Source: Mesostigma viride
Taxonomy: Eukaryota; Streptophyta; Mesostigmatophyceae; Mesostigmatales; Mesostigmataceae
Assembly: GCA_009746045.1 (NCBI GenBank)
Contig: RPFO01000132.1
Coordinates: 1,196,590-1,260,589, forward strand
Direction of reading: 5' to 3'
Length of the DNA stretch: 64,000 nucleotides
This document shows, one piece after another, positions 1-9,678 of this stretch; positions within the stretch are counted from its first letter, which is position 1; each line of letters begins with the position of its first letter. A model generated the notes under the pieces. That model was not told where the DNA came from, searched no databases, and saw only the letters and a list, made by a program, of their open reading frames with translations. A program made the translations under genes and the position numbers.

Positions 1-193
1 ATAATCAACCCAAGCGCGGAACGCACATTTTATTTAATTCATTTTTCAACCATGCACTATATTGCATCTACTAATCACAAAAGCTCTAGCCAAACCGCTA
101 CGAGTAAACACTGCGACCTATAAGCCGCTCATCCAGCGGCCTCTTGTTCCCGCATTCACGTATAGAAGAAACTCCGTTCAAAGAACCCCGATT
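1..193 (-). repeat. Direct repeat copy 1, putative LTR end (cut by window edge)
   Basis: These 193 bases recur almost exactly at 1387-1582; the only change seen is a 2-base insertion after TTCAACC. The match stops abruptly at 193/1582. On the minus strand the second copy lies directly after the Ty3-like protease, where a 3' LTR or 3' UTR would be, so this is probably an LTR fragment of the same family running off the left edge. No TG...CA boundary could be fixed. Confidence 0.55.
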
Positions 194-1386
194 CATGTCC
201 CACGTAGCTCCCACAAAAACCAGCATCTTCATTAAAACAATAAGTGGAAGCATACATGTGACACTAATTGACATGCCCGGAGGCACGCCGTTCAAGGCCC
301 TTCATGAAGTACGTTGCCCAATCACCCCCGCCCTGGCTTTCCCTTGAAGCCGCACTCCACCTTGCTCGTTGTCACAAGTGACCGCCCTGCCGCAAAACGG
401 GAGCCCCCCCACATCGGGAGGCGTGTGCCCGGCGGCTGTGGATGCATGGCCAGGCCCAAAAAGGCCCAGCGCATTTGCACTGCGATTGCGCACGGCCAGC
501 CTATCATGACCCCTCTCGGGGCCCCGAGTCGGTACCGCTATGGCCGTCTCCCCATTGTAGACCCGGGGTGCTTCGAGAAAAAACGTGGACCTAGCCCAGG
601 CCCCGCCAGCCCGGATGCCCGAGGCCACAGCCCCAGGCACCTGGCTGAACGAGAGTCCGTTCAGCCAAGACCGCATTCCCCCCGAGGTTTCTATGCGTGG
701 GGAAAAAATTTCTAGCTTAGACGCTTTTCCCATCGCCGTCCCCAGCCCCAACCACCCCCCCCTCGGCGGAAGGCAATTGCAAAGTTTGCTGGCCAGCAGC
801 AATTTCCGAAGAAAAAGCCGCAGGCCGCGGACCGAGACACGGGTCGCCAGTGCCAGCCATCCGGCTCCAACCCGGGGTGCAAGCATCCCCAGGTACGGAG
901 CACCAGCTCGCGCACTGGGCCGACCAAGCGACAGTTGAGCACCTGTCACGGCATCCGGCCCACCAAAGACCCCAAGCTGGGGAAAAGGTGCGGACCGGAG
1001 GTAATCTTTTTCTTTTCTTTTAGTTAACCGGGCGAGGAACTACGCCTGGCCGGTTAACAACTGGAAGTCTCACCACTGGCCAAGTGGCCAGTGCAACCAG
1101 TGCTTTTGGGATTTTGCTCCGCAGCACCCATAGCTGCGGCTGCCGCCGCAACGACAACGAGCAAAGAAAGAGGCCGACAAAACCAGCCAGAGCGGCTTTT
1201 AGTCGCAAAACCTCCCTTATCCCTAGCTAACTGACGTCATTAAACCCTTATGTTTAGTGGATGCTAGTAAGACGCTAACCGTACAGACCGGGGGTAGAAT
1301 ATCCCGAATCTGCACGGCTAGTATTAAATAATGCGTAGGTTGTTCTTTTCAGGGGCACTGCACCTCACGCCCCGTTCCGCCCGGGT
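194..1386. other. Unassigned spacer between the two direct repeats
   Basis: About 1.2 kb that is GC-rich up to about 1000, with long but unconvincing open frames on both strands (for example 302-949 minus, Gly/Ala/Arg-rich with no domain). 1200-1390 is AT-richer and adjoins the second repeat, so it may be the rest of an LTR. No gene is supported. Confidence 0.4.
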
Positions 1387-1582
1387 ATAATCAACCCAAG
1401 CGCGGAACGCACATTTTATTTAATTCATTTTTCAACCAATTGCACTATATTGCATCTACTAATCACAAAAGCTCTAGCCAAACCGCTACGAGTAAACACT
1501 GCGACCTATAAGCCGCTCATCCAGCGGCCTCTTGTTCCCGCATTCACGTATAGAAGAAACTCCGTTCAAAGAACCCCGATTT
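1387..1582 (-). repeat. Direct repeat copy 2, putative 3' LTR start of the Ty3-like element
   Basis: This is the second copy of the repeat at 1-193. The protease frame on the minus strand runs straight into it and stops at 1486, so the frame's last residues are repeat-encoded. Reverse transcriptase and integrase are missing between protease and repeat. The element is therefore either internally deleted or a Gag-protease-only non-autonomous derivative. Confidence 0.5.
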
Positions 1583-2340
1583 TCAGTAAATCCCACTCCT
1601 ATTGTATCCACTGTATTTACATCTATATCCACACTACTATTAGTGATAGGTATCTCTTGTACTTCTAACTGAAGGAACATACATAATAGGTATCCATATT
1701 CCTTTAGTTCAGATCGCAATTCGTCATTGGACATTAATACTTCAGGTATAGGTCTCACAGGAGGATCAACAGGTGTAGGAGGAGTAATATCTACCAAGGA
1801 TAAATTCTCTAATCTATAATGACGTTCCGGTACCCAGTAAGAGCTATCTGGAAACCAAATAACCATAGTATCATAATTAATAGTAATCTTATTATCCTGG
1901 TGCCAATCTAATCCTAGTAAGACATCAGCTGTAGTGATAGGGCCTATAGTGGCCGTCAGGTTGACCGTACGTCCTTGTATGACCAGGGGAAGGGACACCG
2001 TACCCGGGGAATGACTGGTGCGACCGTCAGCATAATGGACAGTGACCGTTTTTGTGTGAGGGGTAGGGACTAGTCCTAAACGCCTGACTAGGGCCTCGCT
2101 CACAAAGGAGCTAGCCGCACCGCTATCCACTAACACAGAGACATTCAAGAGTTCATCAGCATGCAAGAAGGGGTCTACAACAGTATGAGGGACGGTTAAG
2201 CCACCATTCAAGAACATAAGAGGACGCACACGAAGTGGTAGGGATGATTCAGCGCCTACAGAGGTTATAAAAACAGGCAAGCAAAAATTATTATCTGGGG
2301 TACTATCTAAGGACCTGTCCAGGTTACCCCCGGCTGACAG
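1583..2340 (-). CDS. Ty3-like retropepsin (aspartic protease) domain
   Basis: This is a retroviral-type aspartic protease that would process the Gag polyprotein. The catalytic motif VDSGAASSFV follows LLNVSVL, and the flap-distal signature VLLGLDWHQDN lies about 75 residues later, as in Ty3/gypsy proteases. No ATG is suitable: the frame is open from the Gag stop region, and its phase is what a -1 ribosomal frameshift from gag would give. After the protease there are about 100 residues with many Pro and Asn, then the frame enters the repeat at 1582. RT, RNase H and integrase are absent. It is clearly a retrotransposon protease; whether it is functional is unknown. Confidence 0.85.
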
Positions 2341-2342
2341 GC

Positions 2343-5300
2343 CTACTGTTCCCCCTCCCCCCCCAAATCCATAGGAACTAACCCCGAAGAAGACCCTGGC
2401 GGAAAAGCCACTGCTGGAGGGTCACGAGGGATTGAAGAGGGTGCGGGAGCCTGATTATCATAGGGGAACCCTGGGGATCCTGTCTGCACAGCATTCAGCC
2501 TACTAGGGGTAGCTGAAGGAACGCGTCCTGAAGAGGGACGAATAGGAGCACGCTGAGGGGTACGAGGAGGGCGAGCGTCGGGATGAGGGGGAGCACCCGA
2601 AAGGAACTTGGGGCACTCACGTTTAAGATGACCTACTTCCTTACAATGATAGCAGGTGATATGAGAGACATCCAGAGCTGAAAGGTCAGTCACACAAATA
2701 TCTAATTCTTCTACATAGGAGTTCTCCTCCTCAGGGGTAAGGCTAATATTATTAAGGTGACGGTCCCGGCGCGAATTTTTTGGCGCCGAAAAAATTTGCG
2801 GTACCCGTCCGTACCGTGAAAAAGTGGTGCACGGTGCGCGCACCCCTACCGGAGCTGGCCATGGCGACGTGCTTTCAGGCAGAGTAGAAAAAGATAGCTC
2901 GCGGAATGCAGAGAATCTGTGCTAATCTTAAAGACGACAAGTTTATGATATTACTTCTTAGCGGAGTTCGCGTTTTTTGCAGTGTCGATGATTTTATTGA
3001 TGACCATCGCCACGGGGGTCCAATCTGAAGTTTTCGTCGAGAGGAATAAGTTAGAATGCACGCTGGCGGCGGTGATTGTCAGGTTTTATGGGCTTTACCT
3101 AGCGTCAAGGATGCGTTTAAATTGTTATTGGTAAAGCTTTAAAAAAATTGCTGGGTTTCGGCAAGATTTCCTTCATGATCGGTAAGACACTCTCCAGGCT
3201 CGCGGGATGCGCGTCTTATTATTCCATGGAAGGTTGTTCTTTCCTGCGCCGCTGGGCGAAGGACAACGCCGGTAATGGTACGATCGTGTGCTCAGCGTCA
3301 CCCTATGGATGCTTCGCTTCCTTTATGGGTTATCAACGCAAGTTTTCGGCTTTTTTCCGTGCAGTTAGGGCCAGGTAGAATGCCATTCCGTGCTGCGCAT
3401 CGCCAGATTTCTGGCACCTTTTAGTGTTTTGTATGTACGTTGCATGGCTGGGACGTGTCAAAGCGTGAGCCGTGGCATGCCGTCAAGTTGTAAGGGATTT
3501 GCTGAGTGGTTTCTTGGAAGGAGATTGCTAACAGCACTCAGTTTTGTGTGAATATTGACGCAGCCTTTCTTAGCAGCGGCTTCATTGTGGTTAGAGGCTC
3601 ACAAGCTTGAGGTTGTTTCTTGGCAAACAATTGCGCTGGAAAGAAAGGTGGCAGTGGTTGTTCTGAGGGGCATACTGCATGGGTGGAACTGCATGTAGGT
3701 AGGGGTTATCGTCGTCTTGTTGGCCTTTCTCCCACTAAAATGGGAGAGCCCTAATTCATATGCTAGGAAGGCAAGGTAACCATGGTAAGAAGCCTTGGCA
3801 AGCAGCATGTATGATACTTATGCTTTCTCTGTCGACTGTCTGTTGTTACCCTTGGTTGGGCAATTATTGGATATGGCTTTCCAGGGTGTTTGAATTCGGA
3901 CAGCTTGGTTTTGGGATGATGCCCACACCATAAACCTGGAATATGCATAAGAAGTGTTGGCTAGGCATGTAGAGCTACCTGCCTCATTGTTGTGCACACA
4001 CGCAACAGGTTGCCCGTGTCGAGGTAAGGCAAGGGCACATGACGTGCCCAGCCACCTCCTTGTACATTGTGGTCAAATTGGGCATGGTCAGGAGCCTTTT
4101 GGATGGCATAGGAAGTGTTAGTGTGCCTTAATACTCACTATTGCCTTCCTTAGCGTCAGCACAGGTGGCAAACTGCCAAACGCTATAACTTCTACGTTTG
4201 TACTCAGAATGAGCTCAGATTTTGCGGCATTAATTGTCGATATGTGTAGTATTTGTGTATATCTCCCCAGGCTCTAAATATGTGTTTTTGATTTGATTTA
4301 TTTTTTTCAGCCTTAAAAAGTACGGTTTTTAGGGGAAAATTAATAACTTCAATAATACTCATCATTCCGGGGCTCCAATTAGGTAGGCAACCTCACCATA
4401 TACGATTTTATATGGGAATATATTGAAACATGAGTAATTGTGCCCCCATTGTCCTAGGGGATATGCCCCTAGAGTAGCGTCTTTTGTCCGTTTTTGCGTA
4501 ATACCGGTCACTAAAAGGGGTATATACCCCCCCTCAGTGGGTGGGATGGACCCCCACACATCCCATTTACATGGCAAAATCATAGTTTGGGTGCCCCAAG
4601 GCCAGCTTTGCATGTTATTCCATATTATGGTTTTGGGGGGTCTGGCATAGGACCCTCACCTTAATACGGGAACGGGTAGGAAAAGAAGGCGTGGAGAAGA
4701 AATCTGCTACTCGTAAAAGATGCTGGCGCACATGCTTAAGGGGCAGGTCAGTAAAACGGTAGGCAGAGAACTGGCGCTTGACTTCACGCAATAAGGGTCT
4801 ACTGAGGCCCTGAAGGAAGCGAGCACGTACTTCTGCGCCCGACAAATCCCTAATTCGTACCATCTGGGCATCAAACTCTTTCATATACTCCTTGAAGGAT
4901 TTGGTACCCTGCTGCAAAGTACCAAAGGCTAATCTATCCTGCCAATCTGCATCGGGAGGGACTAAATGGTTCTCTAGACGCTTAAACAATTCTGCTACAG
5001 AGTTTGGGTAGGCATGAGAAGCAAGAGACTCACACTGGATGAGGTTAGCAAGCTCAGGAGTAATGCAGGTAGTAAGATAATGAGGAACTAGTACAGCATC
5101 AGAGAGGCGCCACCTATTGTGGTTCTGCCAAGACTCTGTGTTCTGGGTGAGCAACATAATGAAAGTGAAAAACTGTTGAGGGGTAGACTTGACATCCAGC
5201 TTAGGAAGGTTGGCAAAGAGGGGAAGAGCAGGGGGCTTAGGGGGATTAGAAGAATCAGTTTTTCCCATAGGGCCACTATCTTCCACTGATACATAAGCGG

Positions 5301-5982
5301 GATAGAAGGAAGGGATAGGAAAAGTTTTGGGTAGGGGTCTAGAGGGAGCCACCGTCTCAGGATGGTGCCCATAGGAGAAGGGAACTGTATATTGCTCACG
5401 AAGAGAGGAGTAGGCAAAATGATCATAATTCCTATCATCTAGGGGCATGGTACTGAACTCATTATTAACTTCTAAATCAGCCACACGGGTAGGGACCTGA
5501 GCAGCCTCATAGGCCGTCTCTGGGTAGGACCAGGAAGCAGGTGGGTAAAAGGGAACTGCACTAGGGCGCCCAGAAGGGCCGACAGGGGCAGAGGGGCGAC
5601 CCGTGTTAAAGGCAGGCATGGAAGGCACAGGGTGGGAAGGAGGCCTAGAAGCATTGTTAGTGAGTGAGGACCTGCTGGAGGGGTGAGCCAAGGTTGCAGA
5701 AGGGGCAGGGGCCTGGTTCACAGCAAAAGAGGGATCATCACTAAATCTGACTTGTGAGATACGTTGTTCATAGGTAGGTGGGGTGATTGAGGGACGACGG
5801 CGACCACCAGCGACAGGAGAAGGAGGTGAGGTACGCAGAATACCTTGAGGAGTGAGGTGGTGTACCGTTTCCAAGGAGTCCCGTCGGTTACCACGAGTAT
5901 TGTTAGTGTTATTATTATTAGTAGTAGTATTATTATTATTATTGGTAGGTATAGGCGACATATCTCCACCCAATGGATCCAT
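2343..5982 (-). CDS. Ty3-like Gag with CCHC zinc knuckle, split by a TTAA-flanked element
   Basis: Structural capsid/nucleocapsid protein of the retrotransposon. Exon-like halves are 5982-4661 and 2751-2343. The N-terminus is Asn- and Pro-rich, starting at the ATG at 5982 (MDPLGGDMSPIP). A retrotrans_gag-type capsid region follows (AFGTLQQGTKSFKEYMKEF, RARFLQGLSRPLLREVK). The second half has the zinc knuckle CYHCKEVGHLKREC (C-x2-C-x4-H-x4-C) and a Pro-rich tail ending in MDLGGEGEQ. The 1.9-kb insert at 2756-4660 interrupts it. Removing the insert and one TTAA joins ...FPTRSRI to NNISLTPEEE in frame, so the insertion came after the gag frame was intact. Gag identity is certain; the interrupted copy cannot make full-length protein. 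Confidence 0.88.
2358..2364 (-). promoter_or_regulatory. Candidate -1 frameshift slippery heptamer (G GGG GGG)
   Basis: On the minus strand gag reads GAT TTG GGG GGG GAG GGG GAA CAG TAG. The run of eight G forms an X XXY YYZ heptamer in the gag frame, 15 bases before the gag stop. The protease frame is offset from gag by exactly -1. This fits programmed Gag-Pro frameshifting; a downstream pseudoknot was not demonstrated. Confidence 0.45.
2756..4660. mobile_element. TTAA-flanked element with short terminal inverted repeats, non-autonomous
   Basis: A 1905-bp insertion in gag. It is flanked by TTAA at 2752-2755 and 4661-4664. Its ends are inverted copies: GGTGACGGTCC at the left and, read inward from the right, GGTGAGGGTCC. 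TTAA duplication is the hallmark of piggyBac-type transposition, but the termini lack the usual CCC start and no transposase was recognised inside; only short open frames such as 3148-3378 plus are present. The element may belong to another TTAA-targeting group. Precise removal restores the gag frame, which supports the boundaries strongly. Confidence 0.8.
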
Positions 5983-6075
5983 CTTTAATTAAGCAAAGGA
6001 ATAGGAATCTATATGAAAGCAACAAAGGAAAAGGAAAAGCTTTTGATGTCCTACAACAAAAGGGAACAATTTAAA

Positions 6076-6474
6076 TCAATCCTTTTTAGCAACAGTAATG
6101 GATAGGGAGCCAAACTCCAAAGTGAGAGGCATATCTGAGGCGGATGCAGATGAAGATGAAGCCCGTTTAGGGGGAGAAGAAGGAGGGGTAGCAAAGACTA
6201 GAGCTTCGACGGGAGGGCGACCATGAGGAAGAGGGCGTACATGCAGGCCTAAATCTGTTTGGCTATGCTCTATAAGGAACTGCTGAGCTTCTTCGAAGGA
6301 CATAAATTTCTTATACCTAATTACGTTGTATACACGATTCTGAACGATCTTCCTAGCGTCGGACCAAGAAAGGAAAATGGAGGACCATTGAGGCGTAATC
6401 ACTACGTAATATTTAGCTAGACTATTATCGCTAGAAGAATGGGAAGGAGCAGTAAAAGATCGCCGCTGGCTCAT
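6076..6474 (-). CDS. Small ORF with RNase H1 N-terminal / caulimovirus viroplasmin-like domain
   Basis: A 132-aa frame starting at the ATG at 6474, upstream of gag on the same strand. Residues about 20-70 (AKYYVVITPQWSSIFLSW, then FMSFEEAQQFLIEH) match the fold signature of the RNase H1 hybrid-binding/viroplasmin family: a YYVV strand, a W-containing G/S-I-x-x-S-W turn, then K-x-F-x-S/T-x-x-E-A-x-x-F-L. Such domains bind RNA-DNA hybrids or dsRNA. The rest is Ser/Pro-rich and low complexity. It ends 93 bases before the gag start, which suggests an accessory ORF of the retrotransposon. Identification is by motif only. Confidence 0.6.
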   Translation of the reverse strand: MSQRRSFTAPSHSSSDNSLAKYYVVITPQWSSIFLSWSDARKIVQNRVYNVIRYKKFMSFEEAQQFLIEHSQTDLGLHVRPLPHGRPPVEALVFATPPSSPPKRASSSSASASDMPLTLEFGSLSITVAKKD

Positions 6475-6728
6475 GGTAACGCACCTTGTTCTTGAGTAGT
6501 CACGATAGGAGTGGAAGGGGTAGGAGTCGACTTAGCTGGGTTATCTGGATCACCGAAATGACGAGGGCGGCAATGGTCCAGCGCTCGTAGTCCTAAAGTC
6601 AGCGACCCAGTGACTTTCTGCGAGTGCGGCCGTCTAATGGGCAGCAACACGAAGGAAAAGGTGGAACCTACTACGACGCTAATCGTCTCTCTACCGTAGA
6701 ACCAAAAGTAGAACCTAACTATGTCCAA
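6471..6728 (-). CDS. Short unrecognised ORF of the Ty3-like element
   Basis: An 85-aa minus-strand frame that overlaps the start of the viroplasmin-like ORF by 4 bases. It has no recognisable domain. It may be an alternative upstream exon or a chance frame in the 5' region of the retrotransposon. Confidence 0.25.
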   Translation of the reverse strand: MDIVRFYFWFYGRETISVVVGSTFSFVLLPIRRPHSQKVTGSLTLGLRALDHCRPRHFGDPDNPAKSTPTPSTPIVTTQEQGALP

Positions 6729-6806
6729 AGCAGCAACGGAAGGAAAACAGCAATGCCGAACGAGGGACAGGAGCTATCTATGAAGGGTTTTCCGCTTCGA
6801 GCAGGT

Positions 6807-7148
6807 CTATCTTCTAGGCAGGGCGTGTCCCGAATCGGGCAGCACGACCCCCCCAGCTTGCAGGCGACGGTCCCGCCCATTACCTGTCAAGTAGGTGTCG
6901 ACTTCGTGTTCCTGGCCGCGGAAGGGTTGATATAAGGGTGTATGCTGCAAAGGATCGTCGTCTCGCTCTCTATCTAAACTACCTCCGAGTCCATTGTTAC
7001 GCCGCAGGCCTCTACCTCCACCTCTACCTCTACCCGTCCTGATGCTACCTAAACTAGTGAGGCCACCTCTAGCTACACCCCTAGCGAAAGACGAACGAGA
7101 CGAGGAAGATCTCAATGCATTAACGTAAGTACTACTGTAATACGCCAT
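6807..7148 (-). CDS. Arg/Gly-rich ORF at the 5' side of the Ty3-like element
   Basis: A 113-aa frame from the ATG at 7148. The first 55 residues are Ser-rich then RG/RGG-rich ([15 protein letters not shown]), the composition of nucleic-acid-binding tails in nucleocapsids. There is no fold signature. It lies on the same strand as, and upstream of, the accessory ORF and gag, so it may belong to the element. A 5' LTR matching the repeat at 1387-1582 was not found to its right. Confidence 0.3.
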   Translation of the reverse strand: MAYYSSTYVNALRSSSSRSSFARGVARGGLTSLGSIRTGRGRGGGRGLRRNNGLGGSLDRERDDDPLQHTPLYQPFRGQEHEVDTYLTGNGRDRRLQAGGVVLPDSGHALPRR

Positions 7149-7570
7149 ACAACCATTTATCCGAACCCGTTTACTCCAGGAATAGAGGAAGGAAACACAA
7201 CTACACTGCCATGACCCTAGCTAATATGTGTTAATTCATTTAACACACGCCGAGTGACCACACAAGGAGTGGAACGTGCATAAATGGTCACCAACGGTCC
7301 AACAGGCTCGGGCCGACCTGGCCCTCGCCTGCAGAAACACAGAAACACAGGCAGGTGCACAGATGCACGCTGGTCCACTACATTCTACCGAAGGATAAGG
7401 ACCACTAATAAAGTACGCGGCGCGGCGCCCAAAGGCACACAATATACCACAGTACAGTTACGAGGACAATCATGTCCCAACTAGAACTACACGTAAACCT
7501 AGGAACAACGGAGGCCAAGGACCTAATTTACGTCCGTAACTACAACGAATTGTTACGCGACGTAACAGGA
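7149..7570. other. Unassigned region between the Ty3-like element and the AATTG array
   Basis: About 420 bases without a convincing gene. It contains a short internal duplication (cagaaacacagaaacacagg) and no sequence matching the putative LTR repeat. Confidence 0.4.
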
Positions 7571-7609
7571 ATATGTGCTACACTATCTCCCAACGGAGTC
7601 ATGTTATAA
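7571..7609 (+). mobile_element. Minimal LINE/HAL1-like 3' terminus seeding the AATTG array
   Basis: Thirty-nine bases (ATATGTGCTAC...CTCCCAACGGAG...CATGTTATAA) identical in layout to the 3' ends of the LINE and ORF1-only elements elsewhere here, including the stem-loop at 7587-7598. Nothing upstream resembles the element, so this looks like an extremely 5'-truncated insertion. The microsatellite begins directly at its last bases. Confidence 0.7.
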
Positions 7610-8000
7610 TTGAATTGAATTGAATTGAATTGAATTGAATTGAATTGAATTGAATTGAATTGAATTGAATTGAATTGAATTGAATTGAATTGAATTGAAT
7701 TGAATTGAATTGAATTGAATTGAATTGAATTGAATTGAATTGAATTGAATTGAATTGAATTGAATTGAATTGAATTGAATTGAATTGAATTGAATTGAAT
7801 TGAATTGAATTGAATTGAATTGAATTGAATTGAATTGAATTGAATTGAATTGAATTGAATTGAATTGAATTGAATTGGATTGGATTGGATTGAATTGAAT
7901 TGAATTGAATTGAATTGAATTGAATTGAATTGAATTGAATTGAATTGAATTGAATTGAATTGAATTGAATTGAATTGAATTGAATTGAATTGAATTGAAT
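7606..8000. repeat. AATTG pentanucleotide microsatellite, about 79 units
   Basis: An almost perfect (TTGAA)n tract of about 395 bp, interrupted once by three TTGGA units near 7877-7890. A 5-bp period with no stop leaves long frames open on the minus strand (repeated FNSIQ), which are not genes. The array starts at the end of a retrotransposon 3' terminus, so it probably expanded from that element's tail. Confidence 0.98.
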
Positions 8001-8322
8001 GATCTCAAATGCAGCTTGCACACGTGGATAGTCAAGGCCCTTGCCCACGAGAAACCGTTTCTCGTGGTTAGCATCTATGGAATATCGCCCTGTCTTGAAC
8101 ATGTGGCCGGGCGAGTGCCTTAATCAAGTGTGGCCGCAAACTCTGCTATTGTGGTGCTTGAACCAGTACAGAGCTGCTCAGAGTTGGTGGCCGTAAGTTT
8201 ACTCAGTTGGACAAGGATTCAAGTGAGCAAACTTTCGGCGCGCAACGCGCGGCTTGTTCAGGAAGTACGGCAAATCGAAAAATGCCTAGGCACTTTTGGA
8301 TTCGACTAGGCATTTTTTTTTT
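8001..8322. other. Unassigned spacer
   Basis: No gene recognised. Partial copies of the TGCCTAGGCA core begin at about 8282, next to the palindromic array. Confidence 0.4.
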
Positions 8323-8422
8323 TCAGGACTAGATCTGACAGAAAAATGCCTAGGCATTTTTCTGTCAGATCTAGTCCTGACAGAAAAATGCCTAGGCATT
8401 TTTCTGTCAGATCTAGTCGGTC
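8323..8422. repeat. 58-bp perfect palindrome plus a second 42-bp-offset palindromic unit
   Basis: Bases 8323-8380 form a perfect 58-bp palindrome centred on CCTAGG (8349-8354). A second copy of the core, centred on 8391-8396, forms a 34-bp palindrome 42 bases further on. Each unit includes GACAGAAAAATG / CATTTTTCTGTC and AGATCTAGTC arms. Single strands would fold into very stable hairpins. The function is unknown; a foldback-element tip or recombination product is possible. Confidence 0.95.
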
Positions 8423-8562
8423 GCAACTACTGTAGTAGCGAGGCATTTTATGCGTGCTCGACTGCTCGGCATTTTGGGTTTAACGGACTGCACTGCACTT
8501 AGAATTTGAATGAAAGCAACTGTTGAACACGTTTAGAGCTCGGTGGGTGAGAACAAGCGGAA

Positions 8563-8946
8563 ATGGCTGCCACAATGGGCACCGAAACCATGCAATTATG
8601 CGGGGGTGGTTGCGGAAACATGACTGGCTCAGTCCACAAGTGCACATGAGGCAAGTGGATGCATGTTTTTTGTGGCGTCGGCGTGGGAGAAGAAGGTTTT
8701 GGACAGAAAATTCTGTGCAAGGAATGCTGCGGCGATACGAAGGAGCCGAAAGTCACTCCGGATGACCTGGGCAATCAGCTTGATAGCGCGAAAGGAATTG
8801 ACAAGAGGGCTGCTAATGACAAAGAAGCCCACTCTGATGGGGAAGAAGGTGAACAGCGGGACGCTGAGGACAGGGCCCTTCTAGCACGCGACATGGCCAG
8901 ATTGGAAGTTGACCTTGACGAAGTGGACCATGCCGTCGGCAAATGA
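8563..8946 (+). pseudogene. Cys/His-rich zinc-binding protein fragment with an in-frame TGA
   Basis: From the ATG at 8563 the frame reads LCGGGCGNMTGSVHKCT, then TGA at 8647-8649, then GKWMHVFCG...ILCKECCGD. It continues as a 95-residue acidic, charged tail (DEVDHAVGK) to the stop at 8946. Cys/His spacing on both sides of the TGA suggests one zinc-binding module, so the stop probably interrupts a formerly continuous protein. The downstream part could start at its own ATG (8659). No family was recognised. A short intron is not excluded, although no good GT-AG pair spans the stop. Confidence 0.5.
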
Positions 8947-8949
8947 AGG

Positions 8950-9480
8950 CCATGACAACTAAGCAGCAAGCCGGGACGGAGACCAATGTATTCAAGGGCA
9001 CCAGAAAGCAGGTACAGGGCGAAGTATTTTTGAAATCATGACAGGCTGCCTGCTGCGGACTTTCGTTTTGCGGTATATAGCGGTCATGCATTCTTTAAGC
9101 CGTCTTTAGCGGTCATGTATTCTTTAAGCCGCTTGGAGGAGGCGGTAATGGCTGCCGCGTTGGCCGGTGGCTGTGTCGCAATGGTGTCCACAGCGTCGAC
9201 TAGTTGCGTAATGGTGTGAGGCGCTGAGTCCTCCCCATCGGCGGGGGAATGGGAGGCGGCTGACGGTGATTACGCCATGCATGGCTAGTTTCCGGAAAAT
9301 ACGAACCCTGCCTGTGCTGCGTTTTATGATATTGCGCTAAATCTTGGGCGATGGCGGCCGCAAATTATATAATCGTGTTCGTCATCAAAAGGCGCGTCTA
9401 CTGCAATTTACCCGACCAAATTTCATGCTCGGATGTAAAAGTTATGAGCATTCTCGGCATCCATAGCTCGTCACACCGTA
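8950..9480. other. Unassigned spacer with a short tandem duplication
   Basis: Contains GCGGTCATG(C/T)ATTCTTTAAGCCG twice around 9081-9132. No gene recognised. Confidence 0.4.
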
Positions 9481-9484
9481 AACC

Positions 9485-9572
<88 letters not shown>

Positions 9573-9678
9573 GTGGGCATGGGCATGGCTATGGCTGGCA
9601 TGGGCATGGGCGGTGGCATGGGCATGGGGCTGGGCATGGGCATGGCTGGCATGGGCGGCCGTGGGATGGGCATGGGGC
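9485..9678. repeat. GGGCAT hexanucleotide array 1
   Basis: About 195 bp of tandem GGGCAT, pure at first and then with GGCATGGCT/GGTGGC variants. All frames lack stops because of the 6-bp period (Met-Gly on plus, Met-Pro on minus), so open frames here are not evidence of protein. It is followed by a hairpin module (9678-9720) that is inverted at array 2. Confidence 0.95.

Noticed and set aside
302-949. 215-codon minus-strand frame
   Set aside because: GC-rich composition, several overlapping frames of similar length, no domain.
6076-6474. Integrated caulimovirus (endogenous pararetrovirus)
   Set aside because: Only the small hybrid-binding-like domain resembles protein VI, and it sits beside a Ty3-type gag; no movement protein or caulimovirid RT.
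7599-8102. Long FNSIQ-repeat open frame on minus
   Set aside because: Produced by the stop-free AATTG microsatellite; no coding signal outside it.
8647-8649. TGA read as selenocysteine or reassigned
   Set aside because: No SECIS-like hairpin was identified and other genes here use TGA as a normal stop (for example PPP1R11 at 17400).
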